Source: JAAYYM01 sp964483155
GTDB taxonomy: Bacteria; Bacillota; Clostridia; Lachnospirales; Lachnospiraceae
Direction: 5' to 3'
Assembly: GCA_964483155.1 (NCBI GenBank)
Contig: CAZAAC010000003.1
Span: 1-64,000 of the forward strand
Length of the DNA stretch: 64,000 bases
This document shows positions 36,134 through 44,535 of this stretch, piece by piece. Each line of letters starts with the position of its first letter. Within the stretch, counting starts at the first letter, position 1. The position numbers were made by a program, and so were the translations under genes. Under the pieces are notes generated by a model that saw nothing but the letters and a program-made list of their open reading frames with translations, made no database searches and was not told the origin of the DNA.

Positions 36134-36215
36134 TGTCTTTCCTCCAAAACATATCCTGCAACATATTCGAATATAGTCTACCACATTTAATATTATAGCA
36201 CAATTAAAAATCAAA

Positions 36216-36241
36216 AACAGGCCAGAAACTTCTGACCTGTT
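36216..36241 (-). terminator. Terminator of cheV
   Basis: AACAGGCCAGAA pairs with TTCTGACCTGTT, with one mismatch, followed on the minus strand by TTTTTGATTTTTAATT. It lies 21 bp past the cheV stop and separates cheV from the repeat-protein run. Confidence 0.75.
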
Positions 36242-36262
36242 CATAAACAATATCTTGCTATT

Positions 36263-37159
36263 TTACTTTAGCAATAATTTATCAATTTCTCTCACCAAAT
36301 TACCAATCTCTGGTTTTGATAACTGTGCATCTGCGCCAAGTGCTTCACCTTTTCTCCTCATTTCATCATTAACAAGCGAAGAAAAAATAAGAACAGGAAT
36401 ATGCTTTGTATCATAATTATCTTTCATTAATTTAGTAAGTCTGTGACCGTCCATTAGGGGCATTTCAATGTCTGTGATAAGGCATTTCACATGTTGATCC
36501 AAAGTCCCATCCTCTAAACATTTATTAACATAATCCCATGCTTCCTGGCCATTACCAGTTTTTACCAGATTGTCATACCCTGCTTTTTTTAAGGACTCCA
36601 CAATTAATTTATTTAATAACTGTGAATCCTCTGCAATCAAAATCGGAAAATCACTTCTCTTTCTCTCTCCAAGTGCATCTATATCTGTAATTCGAAGCCC
36701 TGTCTCTGGACTTATGTCGCTTACAATTTTTTCAAAATCAAGTATAATGACAAGTCTTTCATTCAGTTTGACGATGCCTGTTGATACACCATTTTCAGAC
36801 GAATTAATCGTTGCATCGGGCTTAATAATCTCTGTCCATGAAACTCTATGTATTCCTATAACCTGATCTACATGGAAAGCTACATCCAACTTATTAAAAT
36901 TGGTAATAATAAACAATCCATCTTTCTTGTCCTCGCCTCTTTGCAAACAATTATTCAAACTAATTGCTGTTATCATTGTATCACGTGGCATGAAAATTCC
37001 TTCTATGCTCGGATGCGAATTAGGAACAGGCGTTGCTTCTTGATAAGGTATTATTTCTCTTATCTTTGCAACATTAATGCCATAGGAATTTGCCCCCAAT
37101 GTAAACTCCAGTATTTCAAGCTCGTTTGTTCCATTTTCCAATAAGATTTTTGTATCCAT
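36263..37159 (-). CDS. cheV: Chemotaxis coupling protein CheV
   Basis: A 298-aa CheW-receiver fusion that couples receptors to CheA and adapts by phosphorylation. Residues ~10-155 are the CheW domain (ILEFTLGANSYGINVAKIRE, VIILDFEKIV). Residues ~170-295 are the receiver, with LIAEDSQLLNKLI, the phosphoacceptor in CLITDIEMPLMDG, and the lysine in DAQLSKPEI. I start it at ATG 37159, five bases after GAGGGTG. Its neighbours are signalling genes, and two MCPs lie in the window. Confidence 0.95.
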   Translation of the reverse strand: MDTKILLENGTNELEILEFTLGANSYGINVAKIREIIPYQEATPVPNSHPSIEGIFMPRDTMITAISLNNCLQRGEDKKDGLFIITNFNKLDVAFHVDQVIGIHRVSWTEIIKPDATINSSENGVSTGIVKLNERLVIILDFEKIVSDISPETGLRITDIDALGERKRSDFPILIAEDSQLLNKLIVESLKKAGYDNLVKTGNGQEAWDYVNKCLEDGTLDQHVKCLITDIEMPLMDGHRLTKLMKDNYDTKHIPVLIFSSLVNDEMRRKGEALGADAQLSKPEIGNLVREIDKLLLK

Positions 37160-37242
37160 GTCGTCACCCTCGCCTTTGCTTATATTCACTCAACTTCATT
37201 CAATTTGATTACCCTAAACGACTAATTGCTACTATTAATAAA

Positions 37243-37248
37243 ATTATA
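37243..37248 (-). promoter_or_regulatory. Possible extended -10 promoter of cheV
   Basis: Minus-strand TGTTATAAT, an extended -10 box, about 84 bp upstream of the cheV ATG. No convincing -35 is present, and I saw no sigma-28 consensus. Confidence 0.35.
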
Positions 37249-37302
37249 ACATAACTCTATAAAAAAAGACATATATTTTATAAAAATCGTACAATAATCA
37301 TA

Positions 37303-38022
37303 CTATAATGGATAAGTATAATCTAGTTCCTGCGTTTTAATTAATAAGGCCATTTTACTTATTAAATTATCTGCCACAGTGTCGCTAATTTCAAAGACCA
37401 TTACAGTATCCTCTGTTGCGCCGGCATCAATAGTTTCTTTATAAGAGCCCAAATCATTCATGAGTATCGTAGTCTGCATGTTTACTCTCTCACTATCATT
37501 TATTAAAAGACGAAAAAGTGGGGCATTTGTAACTACATCACATTCCATAGGCATATCTGATGGATTTGTTAACTCAAAATGAAGAATCAATAATTTATAG
37601 CCTTCTTGGGCTTGCATGGAAAAAAATAATTTCTCTGTCTCGGTTTCAGGAAAAATATCACATATTTCATAATCTTTATAAGTAACAGAGAAATCCGGTA
37701 TTCCCATTGCTACCGCCACTTCTGGCAAGACTTGTACCGCTGCAGCTGAAACAGAATCAGATACTGCCACACTATCCTCATCAATTTCCTCATTTTTATT
37801 TTCAATCTCTGGTTTTGGAGACAATATAATAATTGGGTCATCCGTTATTTTCATTAAGCCATTTACATGACTCGCATCATATTTCATCAACAAACCTGCT
37901 GCATATTCTGCGACCAGTTCGCTTTGCTCCTCTGTCAAATTTACTGAGGGGACTAATTCGCATCCAGTTAATAGTAACCCGCATGTTAGTATGCATACGG
38001 CCATCATCAGTACCCTATTCAT
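37303..38022 (-). CDS. Lipoprotein of unknown function
   Basis: A 239-aa lipoprotein with lipobox LTGC (Cys21). After a short helical stretch (EEQSELVAEYAAGLLMKYD) and a low-complexity acidic linker, residues ~110-235 look like an immunoglobulin-like or DUF4352-type beta domain: YKLLILHFELTNPSDMP, then a C-terminal ATEDTVMVFEISD. It lies 76 bp downstream of a histidine kinase gene and may belong to that signalling unit. I do not recognise a specific family. Confidence 0.7.
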   Translation of the reverse strand: MNRVLMMAVCILTCGLLLTGCELVPSVNLTEEQSELVAEYAAGLLMKYDASHVNGLMKITDDPIIILSPKPEIENKNEEIDEDSVAVSDSVSAAAVQVLPEVAVAMGIPDFSVTYKDYEICDIFPETETEKLFFSMQAQEGYKLLILHFELTNPSDMPMECDVVTNAPLFRLLINDSERVNMQTTILMNDLGSYKETIDAGATEDTVMVFEISDTVADNLISKMALLIKTQELDYTYPL

Positions 38023-38098
38023 GTCACCCTCCTCTAAATATCATCCGCTTTGATTTTACTCTCTATATTTTAGCATCTTGCGTACTATGACGCAATTA

Positions 38099-39565
38099 CT
38101 ATTTTCCATCCAATTCAAACCAAAATGCCACTCCATTATCATAATTCTTTACTCCATATTTCTGGTTAATGGATTCCATAATTGCTTTTACAATAGAAAG
38201 TCCTACTCCACTACCACCGTATTCTCGTGTTCTTGACTTGTCTACCTTGTAGAACTTTGTCCATAGCTTTGGTAATGCATCCTCTGGAATTGGTTCACCT
38301 GTGTTAAACACCGTCACTCTCACGACATGTTCGTGGGGCTCTTCTATCTTTACATCAATTTTCTTTTCCCCTAATACATGATGTATGGCATTCGATAAAT
38401 AATTTCTAAATACCTGTTCTGTCTTAAATTCATCTGACCATACATATACTTCATCCGCATGCTCAAATATTACTTCAATATTATTCTGCTTCAGCAAGAT
38501 ATCAACCGATTGTATACAGTTTTGAATTAATTCAACAAGATTGAATCTTTCCATAATGATACTATCATTACCTGACTCTAATTGGTTAAGCTCCATCAGA
38601 CTCTTCACTAATGTGTTCATTTTATTGGCTTCATCTATGATTACATCACAATAGAAATCTTTACTTTCCTCATCATCGTGAATACTTTCTTTCAAACCTT
38701 CAGAATAGCCCTGAATTAGTGCAATAGGCGTTTTCAATTCGTGTGAAACATTAGACAAAAATTCTTTTCGCATTTCATCTATTTCATATCTCTTCTGCAA
38801 ATCACTCTTCAACTCATTATTTGCTGTTTTTAACTCCGAAATAGTTTTTTCAAGCGTCGTAGACAATTGATTAATATAATTTCCAAGTAATGCTATTTCA
38901 TTATTTCCACCTGCCGTATACTTAACATTAAAGTCCAGTTTAGACATTCTGGCAGATATTTGTGTGAGTTGCATGATCGGCTGTGTTACCTTTTTTGATA
39001 CGTAGCTAATTACTACCGCACTTAGCAATACCGCTATCAATCCAATATATGCCAGGAAACGATTTGATATTGCCGCACTATCCCTAATACTATCAATTGC
39101 TGAACGCATTATAATTAAATTCCCATTTGAAAGTGTTCCCCAAAGTTCCATATAATCCGTATCCATACGCATATCATCTGTAACCTGCACAATATAATTT
39201 TCACTTTGTCGCAGAATATGTGCTTTGCTATTTTCCAGCAAAATATAATCAAGTAGTCTGGCTGCTAATATATCCGAATTATCCATAGAAGACTTGATTT
39301 TTTCTGTACTGGAATCAATTACCAAGACATCGATATTGCTTCTCGAGCATATTTGCTCAAATGTAATATCAAATTTTTCAGAGTCTATATCCTCTTTTAC
39401 AAACGCAACATCTAATTTGTAATATGCCTCTAGTAATTGATTTTCCTTGTTTTCCATATATAGTCTTTCCAAAAAGGTATTATTAACAAACCAGCACAAT
39501 AAAATTGTGCCGGCCATCAACCCTATGAAAATTAAGGCAAACTGCGTTTTGATTGAATGCTTCAT
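38099..39565 (-). CDS. Sensor histidine kinase
   Basis: A 488-aa membrane kinase. TM1 lies at about 8-28, an extracytoplasmic sensor at about 30-165, TM2 at about 168-188 and HAMP at about 190-245. HisKA has the phosphoacceptor in NVSHELKTPIALIQGYSEGL, and the HATPase domain has NYLSNAIHHV and GGSGVGLSIVKAI. Its ATG overlaps the stop of the response-regulator gene as ATGA, so the two form one two-component system. The signal is unknown. Confidence 0.95.
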   Translation of the reverse strand: MKHSIKTQFALIFIGLMAGTILLCWFVNNTFLERLYMENKENQLLEAYYKLDVAFVKEDIDSEKFDITFEQICSRSNIDVLVIDSSTEKIKSSMDNSDILAARLLDYILLENSKAHILRQSENYIVQVTDDMRMDTDYMELWGTLSNGNLIIMRSAIDSIRDSAAISNRFLAYIGLIAVLLSAVVISYVSKKVTQPIMQLTQISARMSKLDFNVKYTAGGNNEIALLGNYINQLSTTLEKTISELKTANNELKSDLQKRYEIDEMRKEFLSNVSHELKTPIALIQGYSEGLKESIHDDEESKDFYCDVIIDEANKMNTLVKSLMELNQLESGNDSIIMERFNLVELIQNCIQSVDILLKQNNIEVIFEHADEVYVWSDEFKTEQVFRNYLSNAIHHVLGEKKIDVKIEEPHEHVVRVTVFNTGEPIPEDALPKLWTKFYKVDKSRTREYGGSGVGLSIVKAIMESINQKYGVKNYDNGVAFWFELDGK

Positions 39566-40248
39566 TCGCTAACCTCAAATTTATAACCCATTCCCCATAT
39601 TGTTTTTATATATTCGCCCTTGGGTCCCATTTTACCTCGCAATTTTTTGACATGTGTATCAATCGTTCTTGCATCGCCAAAATAATCATAGTTCCAAACA
39701 TGATTCAGTATCTTTTCGCGCGAAAGAGCAAGTCCTTCATTTTCCAAAAAATATGTTAATAACTCAAATTCTTTAAAACTAAGTTCAATCACTTCTTCAT
39801 CAATGGAAACTGAATGTGCTGCTTTGTTAACAACAATTCCACCCGACTCAATTATGTCATCTTCTGACAATGCATTTGTTCTTCTCAAGATAGCTTCTAC
39901 CCTTGCAACAAGTATCTTGGGACTGAAAGGTTTGGATATATATTCATCCACCCCAAGTTCAAATCCCTGTAATTCATCTCGTTCATCACCTTTTGCAGTT
40001 AACATAATGATTGGAACCTTAGAATACTCTCTTAATTCTCGACATACCTGCCATCCATCCATCTTCGGCATCATGACATCTAGGATAACCAATGAGAAAT
40101 TGTTTCTTTCAAAAAAAATGTCTAATGCTGCAACACCATCTTCTGCTTCTATAACTTCAAAACCACTCTTTGTCAGGAAATCCTTTACTAGTTTACGCAT
40201 TCTACTCTCATCATCAACAACCAGAATTTTTCGTTTTTCCATCATCAT
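39562..40248 (-). CDS. OmpR/PhoP-family response regulator
   Basis: A 228-aa regulator with a receiver (ILVVDDESRMRKLVKDFL; phosphoacceptor Asp in LVILDVMMPKMDGW; KPFSPKILVARV) and a C-terminal winged helix (LSFKEFELLTYFLENEG, TIDTHVKKLRGKMG, TIWGMGYKFE). Four in-frame ATGs lie at 40254-40242. AAAGG is best spaced for 40248. A longer reading to 40386 would overlap the upstream gene and is rejected. It is paired with the histidine kinase that follows. Confidence 0.95.
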   Translation of the reverse strand: MMMEKRKILVVDDESRMRKLVKDFLTKSGFEVIEAEDGVAALDIFFERNNFSLVILDVMMPKMDGWQVCRELREYSKVPIIMLTAKGDERDELQGFELGVDEYISKPFSPKILVARVEAILRRTNALSEDDIIESGGIVVNKAAHSVSIDEEVIELSFKEFELLTYFLENEGLALSREKILNHVWNYDYFGDARTIDTHVKKLRGKMGPKGEYIKTIWGMGYKFEVSE

Positions 40249-40304
40249 CACCATGCCTTTCAAATAATAGTATAAACAATAATTATGTTGTAATTGTGAA
40301 TTAA

Positions 40305-40871
40305 TTAGTCTGCTACTGGATTTATCAGTAATTCTTTTTCCTTTTCTCTTATTACAGCCTCTCTCTCTGTCAACGACTGTTCCCAATCAGCATATTTGTT
40401 TTCTAATACTGCTTTATAATTTATGATATTTGGGTTATCTGCATTTAGCGTTATAAAAAACATTGCAACTACAATAACTGATAATATAATACATGCCCAT
40501 ATAGCTTTAATATACTGTTTGCGATAGTTTTTCTTTTCCTTCGGTTTGATATATGGCGCTTCGAATTTCGACTTTTCTGACGAAATTGTACCAAATTCTG
40601 CATATAGCGGAATACTCTTCACCTGTTCATCTTCTATACTGATATTTGAGTATAAATATAACTGCAGTTCACGAAGATACGCATAGCCAATTGGCGTAAT
40701 TAATATTCGATTTGTAATCATTTTATTATACGCTGCCAAAACCAGTTCAGGATTTCCATAATCCATTTTTTCAGCAATATGTTTGATTTTCCTAATTTCA
40801 TCTCGTGCAATGTCAGCGTCTGCTATTGTTGCAAATACAAATCCATCGACTTCTTTTCCTTTTAAGGCCAT
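40305..40871 (-). CDS. Small single-span membrane protein, unknown
   Basis: A 188-aa protein. Residues 1-115 form a soluble helical domain (DADIARDEIRKIKHIAEKM, NPELVLAAYNKM, ILITPIGYAYLRELQLYL). One transmembrane helix follows at about 122-145, then a short outer tail that is coiled-coil-like (SLTEREAVIREKEKELL). I recognise no family. The downstream response regulator starts 56 bp later, so they may be cotranscribed. Confidence 0.7.
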   Translation of the reverse strand: MALKGKEVDGFVFATIADADIARDEIRKIKHIAEKMDYGNPELVLAAYNKMITNRILITPIGYAYLRELQLYLYSNISIEDEQVKSIPLYAEFGTISSEKSKFEAPYIKPKEKKNYRKQYIKAIWACIILSVIVVAMFFITLNADNPNIINYKAVLENKYADWEQSLTEREAVIREKEKELLINPVAD

Positions 40872-40910
40872 AATCTATCCCCTCACCATACTTAATTCAC
40901 ATATTATTAT

Positions 40911-40940
40911 AAAAGAAGCGGTCGATAAACCGCTTCTTTT
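40911..40940 (-). terminator. Terminator of the second MCP gene
   Basis: AAAAGAAGCGG pairs perfectly with CCGCTTCTTTT around an 8-base loop, 18 bp past the MCP stop. The terminal TTTT plus following T-rich bases on the minus strand fit intrinsic termination. Confidence 0.85.
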
Positions 40941-40958
40941 ATAATAAAATCGGCTTTT

Positions 40959-42659
40959 CTAAAACCTGAACACATTTATACTCTCTTCCAGACCAGACAC
41001 AACATCTTTCAGTTGCAATGTGGAGCTCTTTATATTCCCCATCATATTACCTACTTCAACCGTTGATGCGGATGTTTCCTCTGTAGAAGCAGCATTTTCC
41101 TCTGCTATTGCTGTAAGATTCTGTACCACGTCAACCACATTAATTCTGGCACGATCCAGGCTTTTTGTCTTCTCAGCTATTGCATTTACGCCCCTAAGCG
41201 AAGAATCTATTCCTTCTTTGACAAGTGAAAAAATGTTTTCTGTCTTACTAACATTTTCGCTTTGAGAATCCATAATTTCACGTACTTCATCCATTGTCAC
41301 AACTGCTTTTGTAGAATCTTGAATTAGCGACGTGATAATTTGTTCGATCTGCCTTGCTGAATCATTGGACTGCTCTGCCAGTTTTTGAATCTGTGCAGCC
41401 ACAACTGCGAATCCCCTTCCCTGCTCTCCTGCTCTTGCCGCCTCGATGGAAGCATTTAAAGATAACAAATTAGTTTCCTCTGCAATTGCTGTAATAATAC
41501 CTGTCGCTTCCCTAATCTTCATAGCTGAGCTATTTGTTGTATTCGTCTGCTCGTAAATGATATCTATCGCTTTCTTTGCTTTCTTATTAATTGTGTCTAA
41601 TTCATTTAGGGTTATTGATGCAGTCTCACTTGATTTCTGCATCTCAGAAGCATTGTTATATAGTTCTTCCACTTCTGCGGAGGTTTCCTCCACAATATCT
41701 CCGATGTGAATCACATTATTTGTTGCCTTTTGTGTTTCATCAGCCTGTGAAGTGGCTCCTTCCGCTATTTCATGCACAGCTTTTTCCACCTGCTCTACTG
41801 CATCAAACACTTTATTTGAATTACTCTCCAAGTTTTCGGAAGTATTGTTTAAAATTATACTCTGTTGTTTAATTTGGCCTATAATCAATATTAATTCATC
41901 TTTTAGTTGTGCGACATATCTTGCAACTTCCCCAACCTCATCCTTTCGCTTTAATACTTTTTCATCCATTGAGACTCCGAGATTTCCTTTAGATACCTCT
42001 TTGACAATTGTAATACTTTTCATTAAATTATCAACAAGACGCGATGAAATCCAGACAGCAACTACTCCACAAACAAGAATTAAAACAATGACTGTCAAAA
42101 GCAATGTATTGGTGACAGATGCTATTTCACGGGCTACATTTTCTTGACTCTTCCCTGCAAATACCATACCACATGGGTTTGTCGTCCCCTCTTGGTACAT
42201 TGGAACATAATAGACATAAAAATCAGAGCCTGCAACATTAACATGATCTGCCACATAATCGTTTCCCTTTGTAAGAACAGCATCTATTACTTTCTCCGTG
42301 GCTTGTGTCCCAATTGCACGTTTCCCTTCATCATTTAATACAGAGGTCATATATCGAGTATCCCCAAAAAATATAGTGATTTCAATACCAGTACTCTCTT
42401 TTACTTCATCTGCAATCTCAAATGATTTTGAAATATTAAGTTCACCTTTTCGCAGTTCGTTATTCTCGTCAACAAAATACTCTCCTGGAACCTCCAGCTC
42501 CAATGCATTTCGTACGGATAATACCGTTGCATGTAGTCCTGTGTATACTTCGGTCTCCATTTTTTCAGTAATCTGTTGTTTGGCAATCATATAAGAAATC
42601 AATCCCATAAGTACCAAAGGTACTAAAGTTAATAATGTAATCTTGACTTTCAGTTTCAT
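40959..42659 (-). CDS. Methyl-accepting chemotaxis protein (single Cache sensor)
   Basis: A 566-aa transducer. TM1 lies at about 6-25. A single Cache-type sensor spans about 27-180 (TGIEITIFFGDTRYMTS, GKRAIGTQATEKVID, DFYVYYVPMY), TM2 about 183-204, then HAMP. The signalling domain contains AGEQGRGFAVVAAQIQKLAEQS. ATG 42659 follows GGGGGA; an upstream in-frame start is not needed. The sensor type differs from the MCP at 23729, so the two should detect different ligands. Confidence 0.95.
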   Translation of the reverse strand: MKLKVKITLLTLVPLVLMGLISYMIAKQQITEKMETEVYTGLHATVLSVRNALELEVPGEYFVDENNELRKGELNISKSFEIADEVKESTGIEITIFFGDTRYMTSVLNDEGKRAIGTQATEKVIDAVLTKGNDYVADHVNVAGSDFYVYYVPMYQEGTTNPCGMVFAGKSQENVAREIASVTNTLLLTVIVLILVCGVVAVWISSRLVDNLMKSITIVKEVSKGNLGVSMDEKVLKRKDEVGEVARYVAQLKDELILIIGQIKQQSIILNNTSENLESNSNKVFDAVEQVEKAVHEIAEGATSQADETQKATNNVIHIGDIVEETSAEVEELYNNASEMQKSSETASITLNELDTINKKAKKAIDIIYEQTNTTNSSAMKIREATGIITAIAEETNLLSLNASIEAARAGEQGRGFAVVAAQIQKLAEQSNDSARQIEQIITSLIQDSTKAVVTMDEVREIMDSQSENVSKTENIFSLVKEGIDSSLRGVNAIAEKTKSLDRARINVVDVVQNLTAIAEENAASTEETSASTVEVGNMMGNIKSSTLQLKDVVSGLEESINVFRF

Positions 42660-42805
42660 ATTTATATCCCCCACGCAAATTTAGTCTATCTATGCTAAAT
42701 CATAAACGATAAAGCACAATATATTGATAATATTTTAGCACTAATACCATAAAATGGCAAGTCGCAGCTGTAAATCACCTATCTCCCTTTTTACTTTTCT
42801 ATCTA

Positions 42806-42835
42806 TTGAAATCTCTATTACAAGACTATTATTAT
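42806..42835 (+). promoter_or_regulatory. Possible promoter of the DUF4434 gene
   Basis: TTGAAA, 18-bp spacer, TATTAT. A 15-bp alternative spacing to an overlapping TATTAT exists. It lies about 65 bp before the preferred ATG. Confidence 0.4.
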
Positions 42836-42902
42836 AAGTAAAAATATAGTATAGTAATAAAGTTAACAAATGAGTGCAATGGATAAGCGAGGACAACTAT
42901 TA

Positions 42903-44525
42903 ATGATTAGAAAACCTAGTATATTCTTTATCACGAGATGGTTATCACAATTTGGGCTGGTGGTCCTTATTTTTACTATATGTCTTCTATGTAGTGTAGT
43001 CGATACCCATGCCATGGGCTTATCTCCAATTAACGGTACTTTTTTTCCGCCTTACCTTGCAATAGACTTTTCCGAAGAACAATGGGAAAATGAGCTCAAA
43101 GAGTGGAAAGAGATGGGAATCGAGTATATTGTGATTGGCGAAAGTGCAATTCGTAATTCTGATGGAAAATGGCAAACTTATTATCCTTCACAATACGCAG
43201 ATATTTATTATTATAATTCTGTCGAAATCATATTGAAACATTGTGAGCAGGCAAATGTAAAATGTTTTGTTGCATGCGGTACTTATGATGACTTTTCTGA
43301 AATTAATCTCTGTAGACATGATGAATATGATGCCTCCGGATATTTAATTACAAAAGGGCAGGAATCATTTGAACGACTGGTCTATGACACACATCGTTAC
43401 ATGCAGGAGCTTTATGACCTATATGGCGAAAAATACAGTAATAGTTTTTATGGTTTCTATTTCGTTCCAGAGGTATCTAATTCCGTCGAATTTGAAGAAA
43501 AAGAAAAATTTGAGGTTGGTGTAGAATCTTTGTCAAAAGCATTGAATCTAACAATTGAAAAAGTCAATCAATTAGATCCCGCGTTAAAACTTATATTATC
43601 TCCCTATGTGAATCTCAAAAAAGAAGCTACCTGGAATACACATGACATAAATACTATTGCACTTTTTTGGACAGAAGTAATCAAAAAAACAAACTTCCGA
43701 GAAGGTGATATTCTTGCACCACAGGATAGTGTTGGTGCAAATGGCGTAAAGCTATCGCAATTAAAAGAGGTGACGCAGGCTTATAGAAATGCAGTAGATG
43801 CGGGCGGAAAGGAAATTGAGCTTTGGAGCAATTGTGAGACCTTTCAGTTTCCACTACATGAATCACCTGAAAAAGAAGAGTTTGAGACTGGGCAATCCGT
43901 TTATATTAATCGCCTAATTGCACAAACCGAACTTGTAAAACCTTATGTTGATAGTATTATGACCTGTAGTTTTACCCATTATATTGGCAAAAGTAACTGT
44001 GGCGATTTTTTCTATCAAACCTATCGAGACTATCTTTTAACAGGCCAACTGGATGCCAAGCCCCCTCGTAAAATAGAAAATGTTGAGGGGGAAATCATTT
44101 TAGTCGCCGGCAAACCAGTCGTTTGTTTTAATCTTAGTCCCATATTAGATGACTATGGTGTTGCAAGGATAGAAATTGAAAAAAACGGGAACCCATATAC
44201 CTTTAGAATAGCAACGCGATATGAAAAAGAGCCAACCTCACTAAAACCCGGGATATCACAACCTACAAGCTTCTATGATAAAGAATTTTCTTTATATCTA
44301 GATTCTGCAGTATATAGTGTATCATTGATTGACTGTGCTGAAAATAAAAGCGAGAAGGTTATGATATATGCCAAACTGACCAGAACAGGCAAAAAGCAAA
44401 TTGGCGCCCCTTACAGCGTGGACTATTGGCTATTAAACCATATTACATATAGTATTCACTGTGAAGTTCTTGGGACTGAAAGTGATATTCTAAGTATTCC
44501 AGCAGTTCAAAAAGTGCTGAAATAA
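42903..44525 (+). CDS. Exported DUF4434 TIM-barrel-like protein
   Basis: A 540-aa protein with a signal peptide or anchor ending near DTHAMG, then a DUF4434 domain (about 38-330). The domain opens NGTFFPPYLAIDFSEEQWE and continues with MGIEYIVIGES, YGFYFVPEVSNS and ILSPYVN, consistent with a glycoside-hydrolase-like barrel. A beta domain follows (about 380-490). ATG 42903 has GAGG ten bases upstream; an earlier in-frame ATG at 42870 lacks a clear site. It faces the GH31/ABC operon, so it probably acts on the same external glycan; this is inference. Confidence 0.8.
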   Translation: MIRKPSIFFITRWLSQFGLVVLIFTICLLCSVVDTHAMGLSPINGTFFPPYLAIDFSEEQWENELKEWKEMGIEYIVIGESAIRNSDGKWQTYYPSQYADIYYYNSVEIILKHCEQANVKCFVACGTYDDFSEINLCRHDEYDASGYLITKGQESFERLVYDTHRYMQELYDLYGEKYSNSFYGFYFVPEVSNSVEFEEKEKFEVGVESLSKALNLTIEKVNQLDPALKLILSPYVNLKKEATWNTHDINTIALFWTEVIKKTNFREGDILAPQDSVGANGVKLSQLKEVTQAYRNAVDAGGKEIELWSNCETFQFPLHESPEKEEFETGQSVYINRLIAQTELVKPYVDSIMTCSFTHYIGKSNCGDFFYQTYRDYLLTGQLDAKPPRKIENVEGEIILVAGKPVVCFNLSPILDDYGVARIEIEKNGNPYTFRIATRYEKEPTSLKPGISQPTSFYDKEFSLYLDSAVYSVSLIDCAENKSEKVMIYAKLTRTGKKQIGAPYSVDYWLLNHITYSIHCEVLGTESDILSIPAVQKVLK

Positions 44526-44535
44526 TGCAAATATT

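Noticed and set aside
35049..36176. Long plus-strand frames opposite the charged repeat protein, including a Ser/Gly/Met repeat
   Set aside because: They are shadows of the low-complexity lysine- and glutamate-rich coding region and have no ribosome site.
40249..40304. Possible PhoP-box-like TTCACA/TTACA repeats before the response regulator
   Set aside because: Spacing and sequence do not fit a consistent direct repeat; AT-rich chance match is likely.
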